NCBI RefSeq assembly: GCF_900090305.1
Contig: NZ_LT607751.1
Location: 2,666,001 to 2,730,000, forward strand
Direction: 5' to 3'
Source of the DNA: Micromonospora siamensis
Lineage (GTDB): Bacteria > Actinomycetota > Actinomycetes > Mycobacteriales > Micromonosporaceae
Length of the DNA: 64,000 nucleotides
A program made the translations under genes and the position numbers. The stretch's first letter is position 1. Every line of letters begins with the position of its first letter. This document shows positions 25,578 through 33,562 of this stretch, in pieces. The notes under the pieces were generated by a model, which was given only the letters and a program-made list of their open reading frames with translations, ran no database searches and was not told where the DNA came from.

Positions 25578-26596
25578 GCCCGACCCGACGGGACCTGGAC
25601 CCGGACCAGGTCCGCCGGTACGTCGCCGCGTCCCTCGGGCCACAGGTCGAGGTGGCCGACTGCGGGCCGCTGACCGGCGGCGGGTTCGCCGCCGTGTGGT
25701 GGGTACGCCTCGACGACGGCCGTCAGGTGGTGCTCAAGGTCGGCCCGCCCCCGCAGGTGCCGTTGCTGCGCTACGAACGGGACATGATCGGGGCCGAGGC
25801 GCGCTACCTGCGGCTGGTGGCAGCCCGGGCGCCCGGGGTGCCGGTGCCGGCGCTGCTGCACCACGGCCACCACCCCGAGCTGGGCGACTGGCTGCTCACG
25901 GCGCGGCTGCCCGGCCGTACCCTCTGGGAGCTGACCCGGGCCGGCGCGGACGTCGGGCCGCTGCGCGCGGAGTTCGGCCGGGCGCTGGCCGCGCTGCACG
26001 CCGTCACCGGCGACCGGTACGGCTACGACGGCGGACGCGCCGCCGCCCCCACCTGGCGCGGGGCATACCCGGCGATGGTGGACGACCTGCTCGCCGACGC
26101 GGCCGACTGGGACGTGCCGCTGCCGGTGCCCGCCGCCCGCATCCGGGAGCTGGTCGCCCGGCACGCCGCCGTCCTCGACGCGGTACGCCGTCCCGCGCTG
26201 CTGCACTTCGACGGCTGGGCCGGCAACGTCCTCGCGGTCGACGGGCCCGACGGCGTTCCCCGGCTCAGCGGGCTGGTCGACGGGGAACGGCACCTGTGGG
26301 GCGACCCGCTGGTGGACCTGGTGTCACCGCTGCTGTTCCGCCGCGCCGAGGACGAGCCGGACGACCCGCTGGTACGGGCCTACCGGGCGGCGTCGCCGTT
26401 CCCGCTGGACGCCCCGGCGCGGCGGCGCCTCGGCCTCTACCGGCTGCACCTCTATCTCCTGATGACCGTGGAGATGCCCAGCCGGGGCATCACCGCCTCC
26501 TCCGATCCGGGGCGGGTGGAGCGGCTGGCCGGGCTGGTCGACGCGGAGCTGGCGGACCTGACGCGCCCGCTGCCGGCCCGTAGGGTGGCGCCGTGA
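25574..26596 (+). CDS. APH-family phosphotransferase
   Basis: A 340-residue kinase-fold protein of the aminoglycoside phosphotransferase (APH/ChoK-like) superfamily. Visible parts are the N-lobe lysine in VVLKVGPP, the Brenner-type loop LLHFDGWAGNVL (canonical HGDLxxxN, here H-F-D-G-W), and the metal-binding LVDGERHLWGDPLVDL. The H-F-D version suggests a diverged substrate; small alcohols or amino sugars are typical for the family. GTG 25574 is used because it overlaps the leader ORF stop; GTG 25565 is an alternative. The NIPSNAP gene overlaps its stop. Confidence 0.82.
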   Translation: MSPTRRDLDPDQVRRYVAASLGPQVEVADCGPLTGGGFAAVWWVRLDDGRQVVLKVGPPPQVPLLRYERDMIGAEARYLRLVAARAPGVPVPALLHHGHHPELGDWLLTARLPGRTLWELTRAGADVGPLRAEFGRALAALHAVTGDRYGYDGGRAAAPTWRGAYPAMVDDLLADAADWDVPLPVPAARIRELVARHAAVLDAVRRPALLHFDGWAGNVLAVDGPDGVPRLSGLVDGERHLWGDPLVDLVSPLLFRRAEDEPDDPLVRAYRAASPFPLDAPARRRLGLYRLHLYLLMTVEMPSRGITASSDPGRVERLAGLVDAELADLTRPLPARRVAP

Positions 26597-26907
26597 TCAC
26601 CTGTGTCGTGCACTACACCATCGACCCCGCGCAGATCGAGGCGTTCGAACGCTTCGCCCGCGAGTGGATGCGGCTGGTGGCCCGGCACGGAGGCGTGCAC
26701 CACGGCTACTTCCTGCCCGCCGAGGGGGCCAGCGACCGGGCCGAGGCGCTGTTCAGCTTCGAGAGCCTGGCAGCGTACGAGCGCTACCGCGCACGGTTCG
26801 GCAGCGACCCGGAGTTCGTGGCGGCCGACCGCATCCGCGACGAGTCGGGATGTGTCGTGCGGTACGAGCGGACGTTCATGCGTCCGCTCCTGCCGGACGA
26901 GTCGTAG
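26593..26907 (+). CDS. NIPSNAP-family protein
   Basis: A 104-residue alpha+beta barrel-like protein. It begins ITCVVHYTIDPAQIEAFERFARE, continues HGGVHHGYFLPAEG, and has SFESLAAYERYRARF, all typical of NIPSNAP proteins. Function in bacteria is not established. GTG 26593 overlaps the phosphotransferase stop (GTGA) and also has its own TAGGGT -10 at 26581-26586 with a 6-nt spacer, so it can be read both from the operon and from an internal leaderless promoter. Confidence 0.85.
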   Translation: MITCVVHYTIDPAQIEAFERFAREWMRLVARHGGVHHGYFLPAEGASDRAEALFSFESLAAYERYRARFGSDPEFVAADRIRDESGCVVRYERTFMRPLLPDES

Positions 26908-26918
26908 GGCGGCTCGAC

Positions 26919-26954
26919 GTGCGGACCGGCCGGCGGTCACCGGCCGGCCCGCAC
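26919..26954. terminator. Bidirectional terminator hairpin
   Basis: Arms 26919-26933 and 26940-26954 pair at 14 of 15 positions around a 6-nt loop, between the convergent NIPSNAP and Old Yellow Enzyme genes. Confidence 0.75.
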
Positions 26955-26963
26955 GACAGGGCC

Positions 26964-28037
26964 CTACTGCTCCAGCGTCGGGTAGTCGATGTAGCCGCGC
27001 GGGCCCGGCGTGTAGAAGGTGCTCGGGTCCGGCTCGTTGAGCGGCGCACCGATCTCCCAGCGGCGGGGCAGGTCCGGGTTGGCCAGGAAGTTCCGGCCGA
27101 CCGCGACCAGGTCACCCAGACCGCCGTCGAGGATGCGCTCCGCGTCCGCCCGGGTGGTCACCGAGCCGAAGCCGTCGTTGGCGATGAACGGGCCACCGAA
27201 GCGGCGCCGCAGGTCGGTGATCAGGTCGCTCGCCGGGTCGGCCAGCGCGTGCAGGTAGGCCAGGCCGAGCGGGGCGATCGCGTCGAGCAGCGCGCCGTAG
27301 GTGGCGGCCACGTCGGCGGCGTCCTCCTCCAGCACACCCTGGATGTTGTGCGAGGGCGAGATCCGGATGCCCACCCGGTCGGCGCCGATGGCGTCCGCGA
27401 CCGCGCGGGTCACCTCGATCACCAGGCGGGCGCGGGCCTCGGGCGAGCCGCCGTACCCGTCGGTGCGGGTGTTGCTCGACGGGGCCAGGAACTGGTGCAG
27501 CAGGTAACCGTTGGCGGCGTGCAGCTCCGCCCCGTCCAGGCCGGCCTCGACGGCGTTGCGGGCCGCCTGGACGAACTCCTCGACGATTCCCGGCAGCTCG
27601 TCGCCGCGCAGCTCCCGCGGCTGCGGGTACGCCTTCATCCCGTCGCGGGTGAAGATCTCGCCGGGGGCGGCGATGGCGCTGGGCGCCACGGACTCCAGCC
27701 CGCCCTTGTTGTCGGGGTGGCCGATCCGACCCACGTGCATCAGCTGCATGAAGATCTTCCCGCCGCCCGCGTGCACGGCGTCGGCGACGGCCCGCCAGCC
27801 CTCGACCTGCTCGGCGGAGTGGATGCCCGGCGTGTCCGCGTACCCCTGGCCCACGGCGCTGGGCTGGGTGCCCTCGGTGATGATCAGGCCGGCCGAGGCG
27901 CGCTGACCGTAGTAGGTCGCGGAGATCTCCTGCGGCACCTGACCCTCGCCCGCCCGGTTGCGGGTGAGCGGCGCCATCACGATCCGGTTGGTCAGTTCCA
28001 GCTTGCCGAGGGTGAACGGGCTGAACAGCGCTGTCAT
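26964..28037 (-). CDS. Old Yellow Enzyme family alkene reductase
   Basis: A 357-residue FMN-dependent, NAD(P)H-using TIM-barrel oxidoreductase of the NemA/XenB type, reducing activated C=C bonds, nitro compounds or nitrate esters. Visible motifs are NRIVMAPLTRNRA at the N-terminus, the FMN-contacting Q in FMQLMHVGR, the substrate-binding HAANGYLLHQFLAP (His-x-x-Asn), and TDGYGGSPEARARL. Length is normal. ATG 28037 has GGAGACACG upstream. It is divergent from the aldo-keto reductase; TTGATCAA (28092-28099) lies between them and could be a shared regulator site. Confidence 0.93.
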   Translation of the reverse strand: MTALFSPFTLGKLELTNRIVMAPLTRNRAGEGQVPQEISATYYGQRASAGLIITEGTQPSAVGQGYADTPGIHSAEQVEGWRAVADAVHAGGGKIFMQLMHVGRIGHPDNKGGLESVAPSAIAAPGEIFTRDGMKAYPQPRELRGDELPGIVEEFVQAARNAVEAGLDGAELHAANGYLLHQFLAPSSNTRTDGYGGSPEARARLVIEVTRAVADAIGADRVGIRISPSHNIQGVLEEDAADVAATYGALLDAIAPLGLAYLHALADPASDLITDLRRRFGGPFIANDGFGSVTTRADAERILDGGLGDLVAVGRNFLANPDLPRRWEIGAPLNEPDPSTFYTPGPRGYIDYPTLEQ

Positions 28038-28255
28038 CGTGTCTCCGCTTCGTCGTCGAACGGACGTCGTGGGTACGCCGGCGTCCCGGCATTGATCAAC
28101 TCGCAGCCGTACCCGCGGATTCCCCGGCGCTCACGTGACACACGTCTCGGAGCCTGGCACCGTCGGTCCCAGGACGGGTGGGGCCTGGTTGCGCCCATCC
28201 GGGACGGGCACCGTACGAGGAGCCGGCGGACGCTCCGGCCGGCGGAGGGAGAACC

Positions 28256-29122
28256 ATGATCGGCGACAAGCTGCCCGGCGGCACCTACCGGATGGGCGAC
28301 CTGACCGTCACCCGGTTCGGCTACGGCGCCATGCAACTGGCCGGGCCGGGCGTCTTCGGGCCGCCCCGGGACCGCGCCGCCGCCGTCGACGTGCTGCGCA
28401 CGGCCGTCGAGCTGGGCATCCGGCACATCGACACGTCGGACTACTACGGCCCGCACGTCACCAACGAGATCATCCGGGAGGCGCTCGCGCCGTACCCCGA
28501 CGGCCTGCACATCGTCACCAAGGTCGGTGCCCGCCGCGACGAGCAGGGCGGCTGGCCGCCCGCGCGTACCCCGGCCGAGCTGACCCAACAGGTGCACGAC
28601 AACCTGCGCCGCCTCGGCCTGGACGCGCTCGACGTGGTGAACCTGCGCGTCGGCGGCATGAGCTCCCCCGAGCCGGGCTCGATCGCCGAGCAGTTCGGCA
28701 CGCTCGCCGAGCTGCGCGAGCGAGGGCTGATCCGGCACCTCGGGCTGAGCACCGTCACCGCCGACCAGCTCGCCGAGGCCCAGTCGATCGCCCCGGTGGT
28801 GTGCGTGCAGAACTTCTACAACCTCGCCAACCGGCACGACGACGACCTGGTCGACGACACCGCCCGGCAGGGCGTCGCGTTCGTGCCGTACTTCCCGCTG
28901 GGCGGCTTCTCCCGCCTCCAGTCGGACGTCCTGGACCGGGTCGCGGCGGCCCTGGGCAGCACGCCGATGTCCGTCGCGCTGGCCTGGCTGCTGCACCGCT
29001 CGCCGAACATCCTGCTCATCCCCGGCACGTCGTCGGTGGCGCATCTGCGCGAGAACATCGCCGGCGCGGCCCTGGAGCTTCCGGCCGACGCGCTCGCCGA
29101 ACTGGACGCGGTCGGCAGGTGA
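28256..29122 (+). CDS. Aldo/keto reductase
   Basis: A 288-residue NADPH-dependent TIM-barrel reductase. The catalytic aspartate and tyrosine are in HIDTSDYYGPHVT, the lysine in HIVTKVGARRD, and the cofactor region in LIPGTSSVAHLRENI. The usual catalytic histidine (as in VDLVHRP) is replaced in DALDVVNLRVGG, as in the PdxI-like/oxidoreductase branch. ATG 28256 follows GGAGGGAGAACC. A carbonyl substrate is expected but not identifiable. It may act with the divergent alkene reductase in handling reactive carbonyls. Confidence 0.9.
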   Translation: MIGDKLPGGTYRMGDLTVTRFGYGAMQLAGPGVFGPPRDRAAAVDVLRTAVELGIRHIDTSDYYGPHVTNEIIREALAPYPDGLHIVTKVGARRDEQGGWPPARTPAELTQQVHDNLRRLGLDALDVVNLRVGGMSSPEPGSIAEQFGTLAELRERGLIRHLGLSTVTADQLAEAQSIAPVVCVQNFYNLANRHDDDLVDDTARQGVAFVPYFPLGGFSRLQSDVLDRVAAALGSTPMSVALAWLLHRSPNILLIPGTSSVAHLRENIAGAALELPADALAELDAVGR

Positions 29123-29167
29123 TCCGGGCCGGGCGGGAATCCGGGTGACGGCGGTCGGCGTACCGAA

Positions 29168-29173
29168 GACAAT
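29168..29173 (+). promoter_or_regulatory. -10 element of a leaderless promoter (second APH-like gene)
   Basis: GACAAT followed by 7 nt and GTG 29181; used to choose that start. Confidence 0.35.
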
Positions 29174-29180
29174 GGCCGGC

Positions 29181-29918
29181 GTGGCTGAAGTGGAGGTCGT
29201 CATCGCCCATCGGGAACGGGCGACCCTGCGCGTCGGGGACGTCTTCCTGAAGATCGACGGTGACCAGACCCGCACCGACGTCGAGGTCGAGGCGATGGCC
29301 ATGGCGCCCGTCCCGACCCCGGCGGTCCTGTGGCGCAGGCCGCCCGTGCTCGCGCTCGCCGCCCTCCCCGGGACCTCGCTCGCCCGCCTCGGCCGGCCGT
29401 CGACCGCCTCGCCGGCGGCGTGGGCGGCGGTGGGTGCCGCCGTCCGGCGGCTGCACGACGCCCCGCTGCCGCCCTGGCCCGGCCGGAGCCTCGACGAGAC
29501 CGCGGCTCGGCTCGACGCCGAGTGCGAGTGGCTGCTCGCCAACGACGTACTCCCCGGCGACCTGGTGACCCGCAACCGCGAACTCGCCGAGGCGGTGTTC
29601 CGGCCCTGCACGCCGGTGTTCACCCACGGCGACCTGCACGTCGCCCACGTATTCGTCGACGGCGACGAGGTCACCGGCGTGCTCGACTGGTCCGAGGCGG
29701 CCCGGGGGGACGGCCTCTTCGACCTCGCCGTCCTGACCATGCGGCACCCGGAACGCCTGGCCGACGTCGTGGCCGGCTACGGCGCCGACGTCGACCTCGA
29801 CGTGGTCCGCGCCTGGTGGTCGGTCCGCAGCCTGCTCGCCGTCCGCTGGCTGGCCGAGCACGGCTTCGACCCGTTCGCGCCGGGCTACGAGGTCGACGTG
29901 CTCAGAGCCCGGATGTGA
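29181..29918 (+). CDS. APH-family phosphotransferase
   Basis: A 245-residue APH/ChoK-like kinase. The catalytic loop TPVFTHGDLHVAHVFV carries the canonical H-G-D-L and the metal-binding loop is GVLDWSEAARGDGLFDL (D in LDWSEA). The N-lobe has RATLRVGDVFLKID, with K as the ATP lysine. It is short for an aminoglycoside kinase and lacks resistance-specific features; small-molecule phosphorylation is all that can be claimed. Start GTG 29181 is supported by a leaderless -10; ATG 29172 and GTG 29145 are in frame and possible. Confidence 0.85.
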   Translation: MAEVEVVIAHRERATLRVGDVFLKIDGDQTRTDVEVEAMAMAPVPTPAVLWRRPPVLALAALPGTSLARLGRPSTASPAAWAAVGAAVRRLHDAPLPPWPGRSLDETAARLDAECEWLLANDVLPGDLVTRNRELAEAVFRPCTPVFTHGDLHVAHVFVDGDEVTGVLDWSEAARGDGLFDLAVLTMRHPERLADVVAGYGADVDLDVVRAWWSVRSLLAVRWLAEHGFDPFAPGYEVDVLRARM

Positions 29919-29929
29919 GACTCCCCGGC

Positions 29930-30982
29930 TCACCGCGCCGCGGGCAGGCTCCGCCGCCAGGCCGCCGCCAGCCAGCGCTCGTACTCGGCGCCGGAGGGTT
30001 CGTCCACGACCAGGCAGAACGGGCCGATCACCCGGCCCGCGCCGCCGGCCAGTCCGCCGTGCAGCATGGTCAGGTTGTGGCCGAAGAGCAGGTCGTACCG
30101 CTCGCTGGGGGCCAGCACCTCCCACCGGCGGCGGCAGTCGCGCCAGGTGCGGCCGGTGGCGGTGAGCAGCTGGTGGCAGAACAGCCGGGCCGTGTCACCG
30201 ACGCACTCGCCACACGCGCAGCGCCGCGCCAGCGGCCCGGCCAGCGGATATCGCGCCCGGTCGCCGTCGGTCAGCGGCGCCTCCGCGTGGTGGAAGGACA
30301 ACCCGTGCCAGATCGGCTCGCCCAGGCCGAGCATCGCCCCGACCGACGGGTACGCGCAGCCGTGCTCCGGCTGCCGGGCCAGCGCCGCGCGCAGGTTGTC
30401 GCCGAGCCAGCGGGCCAGCGACCGGGCGTCGCCGGACCCCTCGTCTGCCGCCCGTTCCCGGTGCACGGTGCCGAGCAGGTCCAGCCAGTCGTAGTAGGTG
30501 GTCACGCTCAGCCCGTCGCCGGGATCGGCCATGAACACGCCCTGGTACATCTTGTGCGCCGGGGTGGTGGTGTAGCCACGGTCGCCGAACTGCCGGCCCG
30601 CCGGCGTCCAGTCCGGGTCGTCGGCGGTGCTCGGGGTCAGGTACGAGCAGTGCTGCCCGTCGTGGTGCGGCAGCAGCGTCCGGCTGCCGAAACCCTCGGG
30701 GACGTACGTCTGCTGCTCCTTGTCCTGCTCCAGCCGCATCACCGAGGGCGCGCCACGGCGCACCAGCGCCACCCGCAGCGCCTCGGAGAGCTCCACCGCC
30801 AGCCGCCGGCTCTCCTCGCCGTCGAGGCGTAACCGGCCCAGGCGGAAGATCACGTAACCGTGCTCGGTGATCAGCTGAGCGGCCGTGGCAGCCAGCGCGT
30901 CGCGGGCGTCGGCGCGTTCCCGCTGGTCGCCCTCGATCAGGTGCGTGCAGTCGAGGTGCAGCTGGGCCGGGGTGAATCGCAT
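29930..30982 (-). CDS. TauD/2-oxoglutarate oxygenase-like protein, last gene of the radical SAM operon
   Basis: A 350-residue protein that I assign to the Fe(II)/2-oxoglutarate oxygenase-like fold with moderate confidence. It has an H106-H107-D108 iron-ligand motif in LLPHHDGQHCSYL, a distal H308 in HNLTMLHGGLAGG, and R317 as possible 2OG carboxylate binder. Unusual is a Cys cluster C256-x-C258-xx-C261 (RRCACGECVGD), which could bind zinc or a second metal. Likely reaction: hydroxylation, desaturation or cyclisation of the product of the two upstream enzymes. ATG 30982 lies 3 bp after the ureohydrolase stop. No close named homologue comes to mind. Confidence 0.68.
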   Translation of the reverse strand: MRFTPAQLHLDCTHLIEGDQRERADARDALAATAAQLITEHGYVIFRLGRLRLDGEESRRLAVELSEALRVALVRRGAPSVMRLEQDKEQQTYVPEGFGSRTLLPHHDGQHCSYLTPSTADDPDWTPAGRQFGDRGYTTTPAHKMYQGVFMADPGDGLSVTTYYDWLDLLGTVHRERAADEGSGDARSLARWLGDNLRAALARQPEHGCAYPSVGAMLGLGEPIWHGLSFHHAEAPLTDGDRARYPLAGPLARRCACGECVGDTARLFCHQLLTATGRTWRDCRRRWEVLAPSERYDLLFGHNLTMLHGGLAGGAGRVIGPFCLVVDEPSGAEYERWLAAAWRRSLPAAR

Positions 30983-30985
30983 GGC

Positions 30986-32062
30986 CTACCCCCTGTCGGC
31001 GGAGCGCCACTGCGGCAGCTCGGGGTCGTGATGGTCGACGCGGAAGAGCTGCTCGAAGAGCAGCCGGGCGGCGATCTGCGCGGTGGCCCCCGTCGGGTCG
31101 TACCGGGGGGCGATCTCGGCGACGTCCAGGGCGCCGACGGGCAGCCGGCGGAGCACCTCGTACACGTCGAACAGGTCGCCGACCTGGAGCCCGCCCATCG
31201 TCACGTGACCGGTGCCGGTCGCCGCGCTGGTGTCCAGGACGTCGATGTCGAGCGAGACGTACACGGTGTCGCACTCGTTGCCCAACCGCTCCACGGTGGC
31301 CGCGAGCGCCGCCGCGGCGCCGTCCCGGACGATCCGCGCCCCGGGTACGACGTGGAAGCCCTGGTCGACGAGCTGCCGGAACTGGTCGTACTTGGTCACG
31401 TCGCCGACGCCGACGAAGGCCATGCCGGCGCCGGCCATCCCGGGCAGCTCGCTGATCCGGCGGGAGTTCGAGCCGTGGTAGAGCGGCCCGTGCAGGGTGC
31501 TCCAGTTGCCAAAGTCGAAGTGGTGGTCGATGTTGACGAAGCCGACCCGGCGGCCGGCGGCCCGGTCCAGTTGGGCGGCCCGGAACCCGGCGAAGGTGGG
31601 GAAGGTCGTGGAGTGGTCGCCGTTGAGGAAGATCACCCGGTCGGCGGCGCCGGCCAGCCGCCGGCTCTCGGCCGCCACGGCCTGGAACGTCCGGACCGTG
31701 TCCGTCGGATAGACGTGCAGGTCACCGGCGTCGACCAGGCGCGGCGCCCGGTAGCGGAAGCCCTGCCCGGTGCGGGTGTCCAGCATGTCCCACTGGCCGA
31801 GGCTGGCCAGGGAGTTGGCGAAGACGCCGCTGGCCTGGCGTACCGCGCGGGGTCCCTCGGCCGCGCCCGGCCGGGAACTGGCGGTCCCGTCGAACGGCAC
31901 CGCGGCGACCGCCCAGCCGTCCCACCCGGACAGCTCCCCGGCCCGGACGGCGGGGGCGCCGAAGAGCGTTCCCGGGCCGGCCCAGCCGGGCAGCGGGTCG
32001 TCCTGGAAGTCGGCCGGGGCCGCCCGCCGGGCGAGTTCGGCGAAGTCCGGAAGGGAACTCAT
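30986..32062 (-). CDS. Arginase/agmatinase-family ureohydrolase
   Basis: A 358-residue binuclear-manganese hydrolase. All metal ligands are visible: H150 in NGDHST, D179-H181-D183 in NIDHHFDFGN (canonical DAHxD, here with H in place of A), and D272, D274 in VSLDIDVLD. E316 lies in VAEIAPRYDPT. Family members cleave guanidino groups to urea and amine, and some serve in natural-product pathways (proclavaminate amidino hydrolase of clavulanic acid). The usual P after SxDxDxxD is T here. Context, not sequence, argues against simple arginine catabolism: it is wedged between a cobalamin radical SAM gene (ATGA overlap) and an oxygenase gene. Confidence 0.9.
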   Translation of the reverse strand: MSSLPDFAELARRAAPADFQDDPLPGWAGPGTLFGAPAVRAGELSGWDGWAVAAVPFDGTASSRPGAAEGPRAVRQASGVFANSLASLGQWDMLDTRTGQGFRYRAPRLVDAGDLHVYPTDTVRTFQAVAAESRRLAGAADRVIFLNGDHSTTFPTFAGFRAAQLDRAAGRRVGFVNIDHHFDFGNWSTLHGPLYHGSNSRRISELPGMAGAGMAFVGVGDVTKYDQFRQLVDQGFHVVPGARIVRDGAAAALAATVERLGNECDTVYVSLDIDVLDTSAATGTGHVTMGGLQVGDLFDVYEVLRRLPVGALDVAEIAPRYDPTGATAQIAARLLFEQLFRVDHHDPELPQWRSADRG

Positions 32063-33381
32063 GTCAGCTGACCAAGCCTCTCTCCGACGATGCGGCCGGC
32101 CCGCGCGACCTTCTCCTGGAACAGTTCCCAGCTGCGCGCCGGGGTGAGGTTGCGCGGCCGGTACACCGGTGGCGCGTCCTCCCGCCAGTTCGCGAAGTCC
32201 CAGTCGAAGATCCGCGGTCGCAGCCGCGCGAAGTCCGGCACCAGCGGGTACGGGACGAAGTTGTAGAGGTTGAACAGCCAGAGCAGCTCGCGGTGCTGCC
32301 AGAGCCAGTCGACGGTCTGCGCGTGCGACTCCTCGGTCTCCTCGTCCAGTCCGCCCATCACGTTGAGCACCACCCGCAGGCCGCCGTCGTGCAGCAGCCG
32401 CACCTTGCGGCCGTAGTCGTCCAGGCCGCGGGAGAGCTTGCTCATCCGCTTGAGCAGCTCCGAGTCGCCGGACTCGAAGCCCAGCTCGACCGCGGCGACG
32501 CCGAGCGCCTGCATCTGCTCCAGGATGGCCGGGCGGACCTGCATGACGTGGGTCTGCACGATGAACCGGTAGCCGGGACGGTCGGCGAAGACGTCGATGA
32601 GGTTGGCCACCGCCTCCGGTGACTGGCCGAAGGTCTTGTCCCCGATGTAGAACAGCCGCGCCTCGGGGAAGCGGGCGGTCAGCCGGTCCACCTCCGCCTC
32701 CAGGGCCCGGCGGTGCACCAGGATGAGCTGCCGGGTCCAGGCGTCGCCGCAGAACGAGCAGCGGTAGAGACAACCGTGGCTGGCGTTGAGACGCAGCAGC
32801 GGCACCTGCCCCCGGTAGCCGTCCAGGTGCCGGTAGTCCGGCACCCAGTCGATGAGGTCGTCGGCCTTGCCGAGCACGGGAAGGTTCTCCGACAGCCGGC
32901 CGGTGCCCCGGGCGAGCCGCACGAGCCGGCCCACCAGCGCCGGGGTGAGCTGCCCCCGGTGCACCAGGTCGACCTCGTCCGGGTCGACCAGCGGAGCCAT
33001 GTTGCCGCCCAGCACCACCTTGCGTCCGGCCCGACGCAGCAGGGGAGCGACGTGCAGCGCCAGCCGCAGGTTCTGCGCCAGCGGGGAGATGAGCACGAGG
33101 TCGCCGGGGGAGCTGTCGGCGAGGATCGCCTCGGCGCAGCCCTCGGGCAGGGCCGGTTGCCTCGACAGGTCGCAGAACCGCGAGTCGAGCCCGCCGCTAC
33201 GGACCAGCGCCGTCAGGTGCGCCACCCACAACGGCATCTCCCAGAGGCCGTCCTGCGGGATGAAGTACTCCGGGAAGTCCGCCCGGAAGGTGGCGTCGTA
33301 GTCGGCGTAGTACCGGGTCAGGTGGGGGTCCGGCTCCGCGGTCGACGGGAACGGGAGCTGGACGATGACGGCGGAGGTCAT
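32059..33381 (-). CDS. Cobalamin-binding radical SAM enzyme
   Basis: A 440-residue [4Fe-4S] enzyme. The cluster motif is C204-xxx-C208-xx-C211 in SHGCLYRCSFCGDAW. The N-terminal 160 residues have a Rossmann-like B12-binding fold (LVLISPLAQNLRLALHVAPL, then KVVLGGNMAPLV), though without the DxHxxG of base-off cobalamin. The C-terminal barrel shows the usual LELGFESGDSELLKRM pattern as VELGFESGDSELL. Class B radical SAM enzymes methylate unactivated carbon or phosphorus or rearrange rings. It is the first gene of the three-gene operon, promoter probably in 33382-33562. Substrate unknown. Confidence 0.85.
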   Translation of the reverse strand: MTSAVIVQLPFPSTAEPDPHLTRYYADYDATFRADFPEYFIPQDGLWEMPLWVAHLTALVRSGGLDSRFCDLSRQPALPEGCAEAILADSSPGDLVLISPLAQNLRLALHVAPLLRRAGRKVVLGGNMAPLVDPDEVDLVHRGQLTPALVGRLVRLARGTGRLSENLPVLGKADDLIDWVPDYRHLDGYRGQVPLLRLNASHGCLYRCSFCGDAWTRQLILVHRRALEAEVDRLTARFPEARLFYIGDKTFGQSPEAVANLIDVFADRPGYRFIVQTHVMQVRPAILEQMQALGVAAVELGFESGDSELLKRMSKLSRGLDDYGRKVRLLHDGGLRVVLNVMGGLDEETEESHAQTVDWLWQHRELLWLFNLYNFVPYPLVPDFARLRPRIFDWDFANWREDAPPVYRPRNLTPARSWELFQEKVARAGRIVGERLGQLT

Positions 33382-33562
33382 GAGCGCTGGTGCTGGTCGA
33401 CCCGTGGCATGGAGAAGTGAGCCCCCGTACGAGATGGAGCGGCGCGCAGAGTCGCCGCTACTGATCGACGTCCGTGACTTTCCCGACCGAGCGTACGCAG
33501 CTCGTCCAGGTGTCGGGAGTAGCCGACTGGGGGTAGCCGAACGAGGTGGCCCGCAGGCGCGC

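Noticed and set aside
29181..29918. Aminoglycoside resistance gene
   Set aside because: The kinase motifs are present, but the protein is short and lacks features tying it to any known resistance enzyme.
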